This document shows positions 24,835 to 34,221 of a stretch of 64,000 bases of DNA, in pieces. The notes below the pieces were generated by a model. The model had not been told where the DNA came from. It did not search any database and saw nothing but the letters and a program-made list of their open reading frames with translations. The stretch lies in NCBI RefSeq assembly GCF_025574465.1, contig NZ_JAOBPP010000014.1, positions 82,166 to 146,165 of the forward strand. The letters are read 5' to 3'. Origin of the DNA: Kordiimonas aestuarii. GTDB taxonomy: Bacteria; Pseudomonadota; Alphaproteobacteria; Sphingomonadales; Kordiimonadaceae. Both the position numbers and the translations under genes were made by a program. Every line of letters starts with the position of its first letter. The first letter of the stretch is position 1.

Positions 24835-26577
24835 ATGCTAAAACGTATGATCATCGCGCTGGCGGCTTTGGCCGCCGCGATCGCCCCCGCCTTGCCTGCC
24901 GCCAGCAACGAACCGCCCGCGGATGTAACCGGGGACTGGATCGGCACGCTTGAAACCCCGCAAGGCAAGCTGTCACTTGTCCTTACCATCCAGCAAAACG
25001 ATGAAGGCGCATTGAGCGCGGTGCTTGAAAGCCCCGATCAGGCGCCGGGGCAGAAAATCCCGGTAACCAGCATCGGTGTGACTGGTGGCGGGACTGGTGG
25101 CGCGACTGGCAGTGTCCTTGAGTTCACCTCCCACCCGATTGGCGCCACCTACAAGGGCACCTGGGACGGAGAGGCCTGGAAGGGTGACTTCAACCAGGGC
25201 ATGGCCTTGCCGCTAACCTTCAGGCGCGGTGAACTGGCAGCAAAGCCAACCATCGAAGGGCTGGACGGCAAATGGACGGCGGAGATTGTCAGGAACGGCC
25301 AGACCATCGGCTTTGAACTGACGGTAGAGACCACAGAGCGCGGCACCAGCGCCACCTTCGCCGTGCCTGCCATGATGGCTTACGGCCTGCCGGTAGTCGA
25401 CATGAGCCTAGAGGGCGGGCACCTGCACTTTGGCGTGCCTGCTGTCGCGGGCACGTTTGACGGCGCGTTCAAGGACGCGGACCAGCCTGTTGCCGGGTCG
25501 TGGCAACGACAAGGGCAGGAAGCCCTTGAAACCAGCTTCACCCGCGCGGCAGATAAGGCAGCAGAAGTAAAACGCCCGCAAATGCCACAGGCACCGTTTC
25601 CGTACAAAAACGAAGATGTCAGCTTTGCCAACCCGCACGCCACCGACGTAACTCTTGCCGGCACCCTGACCGTGCCGGAAGGCCAAGGCCCGTTCCCCGC
25701 CGCCATCCTGATCTCGGGCTCCGGCCCGCAGGACCGGGACGAAACGCTGCTGGGCCACAAGCCGTTCGCCGTGCTGGCGGATTACCTGACCCGCCACGGC
25801 ATTGCTGTCTTGCGTTATGACGACAGGGGTTTTGGTAAATCGACTGGCGACTATGGGGCGTCCACCTCCGCTGACTTTGCCACCGATGCCAACGCCGCCT
25901 TTGCTTTCCTGAAAGCGCACAGCGATATCAGGCCCGACGCCATTGGCTTTATCGGGCACAGCGAGGGTGGCCTCGTGGCGCCTGTCGCGGCCGAAGTAAA
26001 CCCTGACCTTGCCTATATCGTCTTCCTTGCCGGGCCCGCCGTGAAAACACGGGACCTTCTGGTAACCCAGCGCCGCACAATCAGCACGTCAAACGGCGCA
26101 AGTGCGGCTGACATCAAACATGTGGAAGAACAGACCGAAAGCGTATTGGACGCCGTAGCAAGCGCAGCCTCGACCGAAGAAGCCCGGACGCGCCTTGATA
26201 CCCTGATGACACCAGAGGTGATGACCGCCATGGGCATGCCGCCCGAGCGCAAGGAACCAGCCATCCGGCAACTGACAAGCAACTGGTTCAGATATTTCCT
26301 CAACCACGATCCGGTGCCGTACCTGCAAGCACTTGAGATGCCTGTGCTGGCGCTGAACGGTACCCTCGACCAGCAGGTTGATGCGGCGGAGAACCTCACC
26401 GGCATGCGCCGCGCGTTCAATGGCCACAAAGACGCAACGGTGATGGAACTTGATGGCCTCAACCATATGTTCCAGACCGCCAAAACCGGCGGGCTTGATG
26501 AATATATGGTGATTGAGGAGACCTTCGCGCCAAAAGCGCTGGCACTGATCGCAGACTGGATCAACAACCGGTTCTGA
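24835..26577 (+). CDS. Secreted alpha/beta hydrolase
   Basis: 580 residues from ATG 24835 (GGAG upstream). Signal peptide of ~22 residues (IIALAALAAAIAPALPAAS), then an N-terminal beta-rich region (~30-240) made of two similar lipocalin-like blocks starting 'VTGDWIGTLETPQGKLSL' and 'LDGKWTAEIVRNGQTIGFEL', then the hydrolase domain (~265-575). The nucleophile Ser376 is in 'GFIGHSEGGLVAP', with 'SGSGPQDRDETLLGHKPFAVLADYL' and a His in 'ELDGLNHMFQTAKTG'. Likely a periplasmic esterase or peptidase of the COG1073 type. Last gene of the XRE operon, followed by a terminator. Confidence 0.92.
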   Translation: MLKRMIIALAALAAAIAPALPAASNEPPADVTGDWIGTLETPQGKLSLVLTIQQNDEGALSAVLESPDQAPGQKIPVTSIGVTGGGTGGATGSVLEFTSHPIGATYKGTWDGEAWKGDFNQGMALPLTFRRGELAAKPTIEGLDGKWTAEIVRNGQTIGFELTVETTERGTSATFAVPAMMAYGLPVVDMSLEGGHLHFGVPAVAGTFDGAFKDADQPVAGSWQRQGQEALETSFTRAADKAAEVKRPQMPQAPFPYKNEDVSFANPHATDVTLAGTLTVPEGQGPFPAAILISGSGPQDRDETLLGHKPFAVLADYLTRHGIAVLRYDDRGFGKSTGDYGASTSADFATDANAAFAFLKAHSDIRPDAIGFIGHSEGGLVAPVAAEVNPDLAYIVFLAGPAVKTRDLLVTQRRTISTSNGASAADIKHVEEQTESVLDAVASAASTEEARTRLDTLMTPEVMTAMGMPPERKEPAIRQLTSNWFRYFLNHDPVPYLQALEMPVLALNGTLDQQVDAAENLTGMRRAFNGHKDATVMELDGLNHMFQTAKTGGLDEYMVIEETFAPKALALIADWINNRF

Positions 26578-26601
26578 CGGTCACGCGGCAACTGTAAAAA
26601 A

Positions 26602-26626
26602 AGGCGGGGTAAATCCCGCCTTTTCT
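26602..26626. terminator. Intrinsic terminator
   Basis: AGGCGGG (26602-26608) pairs with CCCGCCT (26615-26621) with a T tract on one side and A7 on the other, so it can serve both convergent genes. Confidence 0.85.
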
Positions 26627-26646
26627 TTTCCTGGCTGTTCGCCTGG

Positions 26647-27822
26647 TCAGGCTGCCAGCACGTCCCGCGCGGCTTTAAGTGCCTTGTCGCCATCCACCTT
26701 GTGCTGGTTGCGATTGAAGGCATCCGCAAGAGCGGTCAGGCACAGCTCAACATTTTCCTGCCGCGCCGATGTACCCATCAGGCCGATGCGCCATATCTTG
26801 CCTGCAAGCGGGCCAAGCCCCGCGCCAATTTCAAGGTCGTATGCTTCAAGCAAGTGCTTGCGCACACTGGCTTCGTCAACGCCTTCCGGCACTTTCACTG
26901 CATTGAGCTGTGGCAGGCGGTGGTCGGCATCGACAATAAATTCAACGCCCATGCTTTCAAGGCCTGCGGCGAGCGCCTTGTGCATTTTGGCGTGGCGCGC
27001 GTGGCTTGCCTCAAGCCCTTCCTCAAAGATCATCACCAGCGCTTCATGCAGGCCATATAGCGGGTTCACCGGTGCGGTGTGGTGATAGGACCGTCCACCG
27101 GTGCCGTCCCAATACGCCATCACCAGCGACAGGTCGAGGAACCAGCTTGCCACGGGCGTGGTGCGGGAGCGCACCCGCTCAAGCGCGGCGTCGGAGAAGG
27201 AAACCGGCGACAGGCCCGGTGTGCACGACAGGCACTTCTGGCTGCCGGTATATACTGCGTCAACACCCCAGCGGTCGATCTCCACCGGAATGCCACCAAC
27301 GCTGGTGACCGCGTCCATGATGGTCAGGCATTCGTGTTTTTTTGCGATCTTGCACAAGGCTTCGGCATCCGCCCGCACACCCGTGGATGTTTCCGCGTGC
27401 ACAAAGGCCAGCGTGCCCGCTTCGGGATGGGCAGCCAGCACACTGTCAACCTCGGCGAGGTCGGGCGCTGTACCCCATTCACATTCAATCATCACCGGTG
27501 TGCCACCCGCGCGCACGACATTTTCGCGCATGCGTTCACCGAACACGCCGTTTTTGATAACGACGACCGTGTCGCCTTCTTCGATCAGGTTGACAAAACA
27601 GGTTTCCATACCGGCGGAACCGGGGGCAGACACCGGGAAGGTCAGCGCGTTTTCTGTCCCGAACAGGTCACGCAGCCCTCCCTTGATTTCTTCCATCATG
27701 GTCTGGAACGCGGGGTCCAGGTGGCCCAGTGTTGGCCGCGCCATGGCATCCAGAATGCGTTGGTGGACGTCAGAGGGGCCGGGGCCCATCAGGGTGCGTT
27801 TGGGGGGCATGAAAGGTTTCAT
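26647..27822 (-). CDS. Class V aminotransferase, alanine/serine-glyoxylate type
   Basis: 391 residues, PLP enzyme of the alanine--glyoxylate / serine--glyoxylate aminotransferase family. Start 'MPPKRTLMGPGPSDVHQRILDAMARPTLGHLD' style sequence, 'NALTFPVSAPGSAGMETCFVNL' for cofactor phosphate, Asp170 in 'LTIMDAVTSVGGIPV' and the Schiff-base Lys196 in 'VYTGSQKCLSCTPGL'. It would detoxify glyoxylate by transferring an amino group from alanine or serine. GCAGGAG precedes the ATG. Monocistronic. Confidence 0.94.
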   Translation of the reverse strand: MKPFMPPKRTLMGPGPSDVHQRILDAMARPTLGHLDPAFQTMMEEIKGGLRDLFGTENALTFPVSAPGSAGMETCFVNLIEEGDTVVVIKNGVFGERMRENVVRAGGTPVMIECEWGTAPDLAEVDSVLAAHPEAGTLAFVHAETSTGVRADAEALCKIAKKHECLTIMDAVTSVGGIPVEIDRWGVDAVYTGSQKCLSCTPGLSPVSFSDAALERVRSRTTPVASWFLDLSLVMAYWDGTGGRSYHHTAPVNPLYGLHEALVMIFEEGLEASHARHAKMHKALAAGLESMGVEFIVDADHRLPQLNAVKVPEGVDEASVRKHLLEAYDLEIGAGLGPLAGKIWRIGLMGTSARQENVELCLTALADAFNRNQHKVDGDKALKAARDVLAA

Positions 27823-28016
27823 CGCGCGCTCCTGCTTAAATCGAAGGTTTCGGGGATAGTGGTGAAAACCCGGGGTACGGGCATGACATAGGCGCCTTCT
27901 CGTGCATTACTAGCGTGAAAATTGGAAATTGCGCAATGATGCTGACAGAAAATGACACGAAAGCCATGGTATTGCTGCGCCACTGTGCTGAGCGATATCA
28001 TAAGGAATAACGGGAC

Positions 28017-28361
28017 ATGGCAACGGATGACTTGTTGGTGCGTGTACGCCTGATCGCCGCACGCGAAGGCTTCAGCGAAAAACGCATGTTTGGCGGCAAC
28101 AGCTTTTACCTCCACGGTAACATGGTGTGCTGTGTCAGCAAAACCGGTATGATGGCGCGCGTCGGCAAGGCGCAGGAAGAAGCCGCCCTTGTCCGCCCCG
28201 GCGCCAGGCCCTTCACCGGCACCGGGCGCCGCATGGGCGGCCTTGTGGAAGTTGACCTGCCCCACCTTGAGGACGACGACACGCTTGAGGGCTGGATTGC
28301 CATGGCGCTGAGGAACGCCCGCAGCCTGCCACCCAAGGAAAAGGATGGGGTCTGGGTCTGA
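28017..28361 (+). CDS. TfoX/Sxy N-terminal domain protein
   Basis: 114 residues, only the TfoX N-terminal domain. 'LIAAREGFSEKRMFGGNSFYLHGNMVCCVSKTGMMARVG' type sequence (core MFGGNSFYLHGNMV) and the 'GWIAMALRNARSLPPKE' end are diagnostic. The full Sxy regulators of competence have a second domain that is missing here; stand-alone versions are common and uncharacterised. Immediately followed by a DUF2461 remnant. Confidence 0.9.
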   Translation: MATDDLLVRVRLIAAREGFSEKRMFGGNSFYLHGNMVCCVSKTGMMARVGKAQEEAALVRPGARPFTGTGRRMGGLVEVDLPHLEDDDTLEGWIAMALRNARSLPPKEKDGVWV

Positions 28362-28560
28362 GCGGCGAGCTGTTTCCTGCAGTCGGCATAGGTTTTCTAC
28401 GGACGCTGGCCGTCGCCAACACTCGTGCATGGTTCACGGCCCACAAAAAGGACTTTGAAAAACCATAAAAAAACCCGCCGACGAATGTCTGGACGCCTTC
28501 ACCCGTCTTATGCCGCGTTATGCATGGATTGCAGGCAAACTTCAGGCCGTCGTCAATTAG
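28361..28560 (+). pseudogene. DUF2461 family remnant, frameshifted
   Basis: After the TfoX gene a frame reads ELFPAVGIGFLRTLAVAN, TRAWFTAHKKDFEKP and then a stop; shifting frame at the A7 run near 28467-28475 continues IKKPADECLDAFTRLMP...LQAVVN-stop. 'FL..LA..N.R.WF.AHK..(Y/F)E....KAPAD..LDAL' is the N-terminal signature of DUF2461. No start codon is in frame and only ~65 of ~220 residues remain. The end overlaps the 3' end of the convergent CadC-like gene. Confidence 0.6.
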
Positions 28561-29905
28561 TCTCACCCGATTGGATGGCCGCAACGCGCGCCTCATAGGC
28601 CCGCGCGAAGGGTGCGAGGCGGATAGCTTTTTCATAGGCCTCAAGCGCACCTGCGATATCCCCGGTACGCACCCGCGCTTCTGCAAGCAGCGACAGCGCA
28701 TAATGATCCCCGGGTGCGAGGGCCAATGCCTCGTCCAGAAAGGGGATGGCGCCCGCGGCGTCACCGCCCCGGTACATCAGAACGACAGCCGCATCCACCG
28801 CAGCCATATGATCCGCCCCAAAGGGCTGGACCGTCACGGGGGCATCATCCGCGACACCTGGCCAGCGTGCGGCAAGGGCTGCAAGGCTGTTGGCTGCCAT
28901 GGTGTCGTCCGGTTTTTTTGCCAGGGCCGCGCGCAGATGCAGGGCCGCGCCCTTTGCCGCTCCGGGGTTTGATAAATGCGACAGGTAACGCCCTTGCCAG
29001 AAATCAAAATCTGCTGGCAGCCGGGCGGCATCCGCCACCGCGTGAGGCCGCGCACCCACGCGCTCAACCATGTCACCCAGCAAGGCGAAATAACGCTCCG
29101 CGCCGGCCTCCGCACGAAACATACCGGACCAGATCACCTCTTCGGTCATCGGCACACTGAGCGCGAGAAGAACAACGGACACCCCACCTTCGTCAATCAG
29201 GGTCCCCGTAATCAGGTAAACGGGCGTGTCGGTGCCGTAACGCGTGTATATGCCACCGGTTGGATCCGGCGCATCAAAGTTCCACCAGTGGCGGATCACC
29301 AACACCTCGGGCACACGGGACAAATAGTAGGATGCCAGTTCACTCAGTGCCACCGCGCGCGTCAGATCTTCTTCTGTGCCAGCCGGTGCGCGGATGTCTT
29401 TGAGGGTCAGGATAATCGACGGCTTTTCCGCGGCTGCCGGTGGCACCACGCCGCCGTCACCGCGCGGCCAGAAACCACCCACCACCAGCAAGATAACGGC
29501 GGCCACCCCAAGCACCCGCCACAGCCCCCGTCGCCTGACTTCCGCAGGTGCAGCCACTGCGGCTTCTTCATCCCGGAGGCGGTACCCGCGTTTTGGCACC
29601 GTCTCGATCAGCGGTGTGTCGGCACCGTCTTCCGACAGTGCCTTTCGCAGCTTACTGATAGCCACCGGCACAGTCTGTTCGCTGACGGCACGGCCATCCC
29701 AAACGACTTTTACAATATCCGCGCGCGAGACAACCTGTCCCCGCCGGTCGCATAAAAGGGCCAACAGCGCGGCGACCTTGTCTTCAAGGCGCACAACCTC
29801 ACCTGCCGCCGAGGTCAAGGTGTTCGCCGCCGCCTCAAAGCACCAGCCGCCAACGCTGACCAGCGCGTCGGTATTTTTCCGGGACTGGACTGTGCTGTCT
29901 TCCAT
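28553..29905 (-). CDS. CadC-like membrane-anchored winged-helix regulator with TPR region
   Basis: 450 residues. N-terminal OmpR/PhoB-type winged helix (~15-110) with 'EVVRLEDKVAALLALLCDRRGQVVSRADIVKVVWDG', 'ISKLRKALSEDG' and 'IETVPKRGYRL'; one membrane helix (~128-147, LWRVLGVAAVILLVVGGFWP); a periplasmic part with an adenylate-cyclase-regulator-like fold ('SIILTLKDIRAP...') and TPR-like repeats at the C-terminus. The topology is that of CadC/ToxR co-component regulators, which sense in the periplasm and bind DNA directly. Divergent from the secreted lectin-like gene at 30101, its probable target. Confidence 0.9.
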   Translation of the reverse strand: MEDSTVQSRKNTDALVSVGGWCFEAAANTLTSAAGEVVRLEDKVAALLALLCDRRGQVVSRADIVKVVWDGRAVSEQTVPVAISKLRKALSEDGADTPLIETVPKRGYRLRDEEAAVAAPAEVRRRGLWRVLGVAAVILLVVGGFWPRGDGGVVPPAAAEKPSIILTLKDIRAPAGTEEDLTRAVALSELASYYLSRVPEVLVIRHWWNFDAPDPTGGIYTRYGTDTPVYLITGTLIDEGGVSVVLLALSVPMTEEVIWSGMFRAEAGAERYFALLGDMVERVGARPHAVADAARLPADFDFWQGRYLSHLSNPGAAKGAALHLRAALAKKPDDTMAANSLAALAARWPGVADDAPVTVQPFGADHMAAVDAAVVLMYRGGDAAGAIPFLDEALALAPGDHYALSLLAEARVRTGDIAGALEAYEKAIRLAPFARAYEARVAAIQSGETN

Positions 29906-30100
29906 GATCCTTAACCCGTTAAGCCGATTTAACTAACCAGCGCAGTCTAGCAAGCCAGCACAGCGTGCGACCAGCGCAAAGCATCACATTACACAGGCAA
30001 TACGCAGATTTAAGCTTTTCTTAAGGTGCATTAAACGCCGATCGGTGCCTAGCCTTGGCACATGGAGCCGGCCCTGAGAACGAAACGCGAGGAAATGAAA

Positions 30101-31240
30101 ATGAAAAACAGAATGAGAAATACCATACTGCGCAATACCATACTGCGGTGGCTATGGGTTTGCGCTGCGTCTCTGGTGGCGACCACGACAGTTCAGGCTG
30201 CACCCATCGCCATGACGCCCGACAACTGGACCCTGAGCGAACAAGGCGCGAGCTTCGAACAACACATGGGCCGCACCGCCATCAAACTGAACGGCGGCAA
30301 CGCCGTGCTGATGGGTCAGAGCTTCAAAAATGGCATTATCGAGTTTGATATCGCCATGCCAGCAGCACGCGGTTTCGCAGGCCTCTTTTTCCGGGAACGC
30401 GAGGGCCAGAACGCGGAAGAGTTTTACCTGCGCTCGCACTTGTCCGGCATGCCGGATGCCAACCAGTACACCCCTGTTTTCAATGGCCTCAACGCCTGGC
30501 AGCTCTTGCATGGCCCCCGATACAGCGCCCCCACCGACTATCGTTTCGACACATGGACCCATGTGAAGCTGGTGGTGAAAGACAACCGAATGGATGTCTA
30601 TATCGACAGCGACGACCCTGTACTGCATGTGGACAACCTGTTTCACGGCACAAGCGAGGGCGGCATCAGGTTGCGCGGCGCGGTGGCCGACTATTATTAT
30701 TCAAACGTCAATGTGACACCTGATGACGGTGTCAAGCTCGTGGGCAGTGCAGCGCCCTTGCCCAACCTGCCGAAAAACCTCATCACACGTTTTGCCGTTG
30801 GCAACCGTGTGGTGTCATCCGCCGGTGTTGAAGGCACGGCCGCGTTAAATCCTGACCTCCTCGAAGGACAAGAATGGCAGTGGCTTGAAGTGGGGGAAAC
30901 CGGGGCCGCGGACCTCGCCGGCCTTGCTTCCCGCACGCGCGAGATGAACACCCAGCTTGTCCGCATGGCGATAACCGCCGACAAGGCACAAACGCTTGAG
31001 CTGGCATATGGCTACAGCGACCGGGCGACAGTTTTCCTCAACGGCAGGGCAATTGCGCACGGCGACAATACCTATGCCAGCCGTGATTATCGCTATCTTG
31101 GCACTATTGGCCTTTTCGACAGCGTCTTCCTGCCGCTGGAGGCAGGCGAAAACGAAGTGGTTATCGCGGTCAGCGAGGCCTTTGGCGGCTGGGGAATCAT
31201 GGCTTCAGCTAGTGTCCCGAAAGGCGTTTCAGTGCACTAG
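30101..31240 (+). CDS. Secreted concanavalin-like (LamG/DUF1080-type) protein
   Basis: 379 residues from ATG 30101, which has CGAGGA seven nt upstream; ATGs at 30062 and 30095 are in frame but poorly spaced. Signal peptide (ends ...TTTVQA-AP). Residues ~20-185 look like a concanavalin A-like jelly roll ('GIIEFDIAMPAARGFAGLFFRER', 'FDTWTHVKLVVKDNRMDVYID', 'GGIRLRGAVADYYYSNVNV'); residues ~220-375 a second beta domain ('RATVFLNGRAIAHGDNTY'). No catalytic motif was recognised. Divergent from a CadC-like regulator; a strong terminator follows. Confidence 0.85.
   Translation: MKNRMRNTILRNTILRWLWVCAASLVATTTVQAAPIAMTPDNWTLSEQGASFEQHMGRTAIKLNGGNAVLMGQSFKNGIIEFDIAMPAARGFAGLFFREREGQNAEEFYLRSHLSGMPDANQYTPVFNGLNAWQLLHGPRYSAPTDYRFDTWTHVKLVVKDNRMDVYIDSDDPVLHVDNLFHGTSEGGIRLRGAVADYYYSNVNVTPDDGVKLVGSAAPLPNLPKNLITRFAVGNRVVSSAGVEGTAALNPDLLEGQEWQWLEVGETGAADLAGLASRTREMNTQLVRMAITADKAQTLELAYGYSDRATVFLNGRAIAHGDNTYASRDYRYLGTIGLFDSVFLPLEAGENEVVIAVSEAFGGWGIMASASVPKGVSVH
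30119..30148. repeat. 15-bp tandem duplication in a signal-peptide coding region
   Basis: AATACCATACTGCG(C/G) occurs twice head to tail with one mismatch at the end, giving the peptide NTILR-NTILR before the hydrophobic core of the signal sequence. Confidence 0.9.
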
Positions 31241-31269
31241 CCCCCCGCCTTAGCTCCGCGGGGAGAGAA

Positions 31270-31312
31270 CCGCGCGACACCGGCCTTACACCGGGTGTCG
31301 CGCGGGGCTTTT
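31270..31312. terminator. Strong intrinsic terminator
   Basis: CCGCGCGACACC (31270-31281) pairs over 12 bp with GGTGTCGCGCGG (31294-31305), followed by GGCTTTTT. It ends the lectin-like gene and lies just beyond the stop of the convergent glutathione transferase. Confidence 0.9.
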
Positions 31313-31314
31313 TA

Positions 31315-31980
31315 TTATGCGGCTTCGCGCCAGTGTGGCGGGTAGGTGCGGTCGTATCCGTCCAGCGCCTCGATACGCTTCATGAAGCCCGCGATATGGG
31401 GATATTGTTTGCGCAAGGGAAAAAAGCCCACTTCAAAACCTTCCTTGAGCCGGGGGCTGACGCGTTCGATAAGCGCCAGAAGCGGGTACAGTGTCATGTC
31501 TGCCGCACTGATGCGGTCGCCAGCGACAAAATCACTTTCCGCAAGCCAGCCTTCCACAAGGTCGATCTCGCTCTCCAGCCGGGACAGGTGCTTCTGGATT
31601 TCCGCTTCATGGCCCTTGATCTCACCCCGGAAGATGGGACCAACACCGGATGTCAGCGCCTGTCCGAGATAGTTTTCAACCTCTGCCATACGCTGCCATA
31701 TCTGTGCAGCCTCGCGGTTGTCGTGGCCAAAGACCGGCACGTCGGGATAGGCGCGTTCAAGATAAGCAAGGATGGCAGTGGATTCGTAAATCGTAAGGTC
31801 GCCGTCCACCAGCACCGGCACCTTTGCCCGCGGATTGCGGGCCATGTGCTCGGGCGTTTTGGTTTCGCCTTTCGAGAAATGAAGCTCAACGGCCTTGTAT
31901 TCAAGGCCCTTGACCTCCATCGCCAGCATCACACGCCACGAAAACGGGCTACCGCTACCAAAATAACAGGTGATCGCCAT
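31315..31980 (-). CDS. Glutathione S-transferase family protein
   Basis: 221 residues from ATG 31980 with GGAGG six nt upstream. N-domain 'ITCYFGSGSPFSWRVMLAMEVKGLEYKAVEL' with the Ser-Pro-Phe-Ser/Trp active-site turn, 'NPRAKVPVLVDGDLTIYESTAILAYLERAYP', and helical C-domain 'SDFVAGDRISAADMTLYPLLALIERV'. Closest in look to maleylacetoacetate isomerase/beta-etherase type GSTs. Substrate unknown. Confidence 0.92.
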   Translation of the reverse strand: MAITCYFGSGSPFSWRVMLAMEVKGLEYKAVELHFSKGETKTPEHMARNPRAKVPVLVDGDLTIYESTAILAYLERAYPDVPVFGHDNREAAQIWQRMAEVENYLGQALTSGVGPIFRGEIKGHEAEIQKHLSRLESEIDLVEGWLAESDFVAGDRISAADMTLYPLLALIERVSPRLKEGFEVGFFPLRKQYPHIAGFMKRIEALDGYDRTYPPHWREAA

Positions 31981-32103
31981 ATTAGTCCTCCGCTTTTGAT
32001 TGAAGTCTTGGGCTTCATATCTCGGGGGGATAACAGCGTTTAAAAGGCCCCAAAAATGGACCACCTCTATTCATAAATGCACCGCTGCGGCCTGTGTGTG
32101 CGC

Positions 32104-34035
32104 CTAGTTGGTTTCCTGCAGCACGCGGGCTATTTCAAAGCGCAGTTTGTCAATCTCGATTGGCTTGCTGACGAAGCCGTTGACACCTGCGCTGAAAAAG
32201 GCATCGCGCTGTTCCATCATGGCATCTGCCGTAAGCGCAATGATCGGGATTTTCGCGGTCTCGTCGCCCCGCTCACGAATAGCCTTGGTGGCTTCCATCC
32301 CGGTCAGGTTGGGCATCTGGTTATCCATCAGGATAAGGTCGAACGCTTTTTCGCCGCCCAGCAGCGCCAGCGCCTTTTCGCCATCCTCCGCCAGGGTGAC
32401 GTCATGACCCAGTGTTTTGAGCATCTTGGTGATCAGCATCTGGTTGATGACCACATCTTCAGCCAACAGTATCTTAACGCTGCGGCCATGGTCCTCCAGC
32501 AACTCATGATCCGGATTTCGAACCTCGTATGTATCCTGAATTTCGACAGGAATACGGAACCAGAAGGTGCTGCCTTCTCCAAGCGCGCTTTCAACCCCGA
32601 TTTGCCCACCCATCAACTGCACCAGTTGCTGGCTGATCGCGAGGCCAAGGCCCGTGCCGCCAGCACGCCGTTCCATCGCGTTCTTCAACTGGCTGAACCG
32701 GCGGAACAACCGTTCCAGATCCTCCTCTGAAATACCTGAGCCGGTATCTGTCACGCGCACTTCAAGCTGTTGCTCTAGCTCGTTTTTTTTAAGCTGTACC
32801 GATACCGTGATCGTCCCCCCCTCGGTAAACTTGAGGGCGTTGCTGACAAGGTTGTTGATCACCTGCCTCAGGCGCACTTCATCGGCCAGAATGCAGGCAT
32901 CACAGTCATCAGCCAGCTCAAGCGCCAGCGTGTTGCGCTTTTCGGCGGCGACGGGTCTCATAAGGATGTGAATGTCACGCAGCATGCGTGCCAGCAGAAA
33001 CGGCGCCGGATGCACAGACAACTTGCCGGCCTCGAGCTTTGAAAAATCCAATATATCATTGATGATATTGAGAAGGGCATGGGCAGACGACAGGGAGGCA
33101 CCCATCAACTCGTTTTTCTCTTCCTCGCTTTTTGAACTCATGAGCAGGTTCAGGCCACTGATGACACCGTTCATAGGTGTCCTGATTTCGTGGCTCATGT
33201 TCGAGAGGAACTCCGATTTTACCGCGCTGGCTTCCTGCGCCTTGAGCATTGCTTCGTTGGCGCGGGCTTGCTTGAGCGCCAATATCCGCGCGGTAATCTT
33301 CAGTTGATCGGCAAGTTGCCCGAACTCGTCACTGCCGCCGACATCAAAATTGATGTCGCCCTGCTCGGACGCCAGCTTTCGCGACGCCAGCAGCAGCTTC
33401 TTGAGCCGTCGATCTATCTTGACCCAGGTAAGGATCAGCACCAGTCCCGCCAGCGCAAACAGGGTGAGTCCCATGAAGGTGACGAGATGCAGCGACGCAT
33501 TCTGGATTTCAGATGCAAGGTCGGCGGTGCTTTGCACGTAAACCAGCGCATTTTTGGTCATGGTCCGGCCTTCAACATAGCCAAGGCCAGCATAGCCCGT
33601 GATGGTTTTTTGTTTGGCGTTGCGAACCTCGATGATCTGGCCTGTCGCCATGGCCCGCTTGATTTGGCGTTCATCGACGTCGTGTCGCAGGGCGGTATAG
33701 GGCTTGCCCCGAAGCGCGGAGTTGTAGGCAAACCGGACGGTACTGTCTTCAGATAAAATAGCCAGCGCAAGCACGGCGGGGTCATCGGCGGTAATGAAAA
33801 TATCCTGGCTGACGCTGAACTGGTTGCCTTGGGAAAGCAGGGTATTGTAGCGCCCCTGCATATCAGAGATTGTGCGGTGGAAGGTTTTTTCCGTCAGATC
33901 ATAGGCTTTTTGTTCGGCTTCGGGCAGGGCAACAAACACATAAATCAGCGCGGTGATACCGGCAGCGACAAGAAAGCCCAGTGGTACAAAATACCTGATT
34001 GGAATATTATTTAAGACAGTACCAACCTGGCGCAC
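32104..34035 (-). CDS. Hybrid sensor histidine kinase/response regulator
   Basis: 643 residues from a GTG at 34035 preceded by GGGGAG. TM1 (~14-34), a periplasmic sensor of ~130 residues (to ~175), TM2 (~180-200), a HAMP-like segment, coiled coil, HisKA with 'LSNMSHEIRTPMNGVISGLNLL', ATPase ('INNLVSNALKFTEGG', 'VTDTGSGISEEDL', 'GGTGLGLAISQQLVQLMGG') and a C-terminal receiver ('LLAEDVVINQMLITKMLKT', phospho-Asp in 'FDLILMDNQMPNLTG', Lys in 'NGFVSKPIE'). Such hybrids hand phosphate to an Hpt protein, none of which is nearby. A binding-protein gene is divergent and may be a periplasmic partner. Confidence 0.93.
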   Translation of the reverse strand: MRQVGTVLNNIPIRYFVPLGFLVAAGITALIYVFVALPEAEQKAYDLTEKTFHRTISDMQGRYNTLLSQGNQFSVSQDIFITADDPAVLALAILSEDSTVRFAYNSALRGKPYTALRHDVDERQIKRAMATGQIIEVRNAKQKTITGYAGLGYVEGRTMTKNALVYVQSTADLASEIQNASLHLVTFMGLTLFALAGLVLILTWVKIDRRLKKLLLASRKLASEQGDINFDVGGSDEFGQLADQLKITARILALKQARANEAMLKAQEASAVKSEFLSNMSHEIRTPMNGVISGLNLLMSSKSEEEKNELMGASLSSAHALLNIINDILDFSKLEAGKLSVHPAPFLLARMLRDIHILMRPVAAEKRNTLALELADDCDACILADEVRLRQVINNLVSNALKFTEGGTITVSVQLKKNELEQQLEVRVTDTGSGISEEDLERLFRRFSQLKNAMERRAGGTGLGLAISQQLVQLMGGQIGVESALGEGSTFWFRIPVEIQDTYEVRNPDHELLEDHGRSVKILLAEDVVINQMLITKMLKTLGHDVTLAEDGEKALALLGGEKAFDLILMDNQMPNLTGMEATKAIRERGDETAKIPIIALTADAMMEQRDAFFSAGVNGFVSKPIEIDKLRFEIARVLQETN

Positions 34036-34221
34036 TGCGCTCTCCCCGTTCCGCTTTTCAGCCTACTCGCATTGCAGCCCCCCGGTGCCGGGCTGAGTAT
34101 CGCAGCAACTGGTAAACATATCGTTGCCTGAATATCTCTCTGGCTAAACCTGTTGTTGGCCAAAACGCCAAAGCATTAATCCGCCAGTAACGTTTACATT
34201 GCTAAGTCTAGGGCTGTAGAA

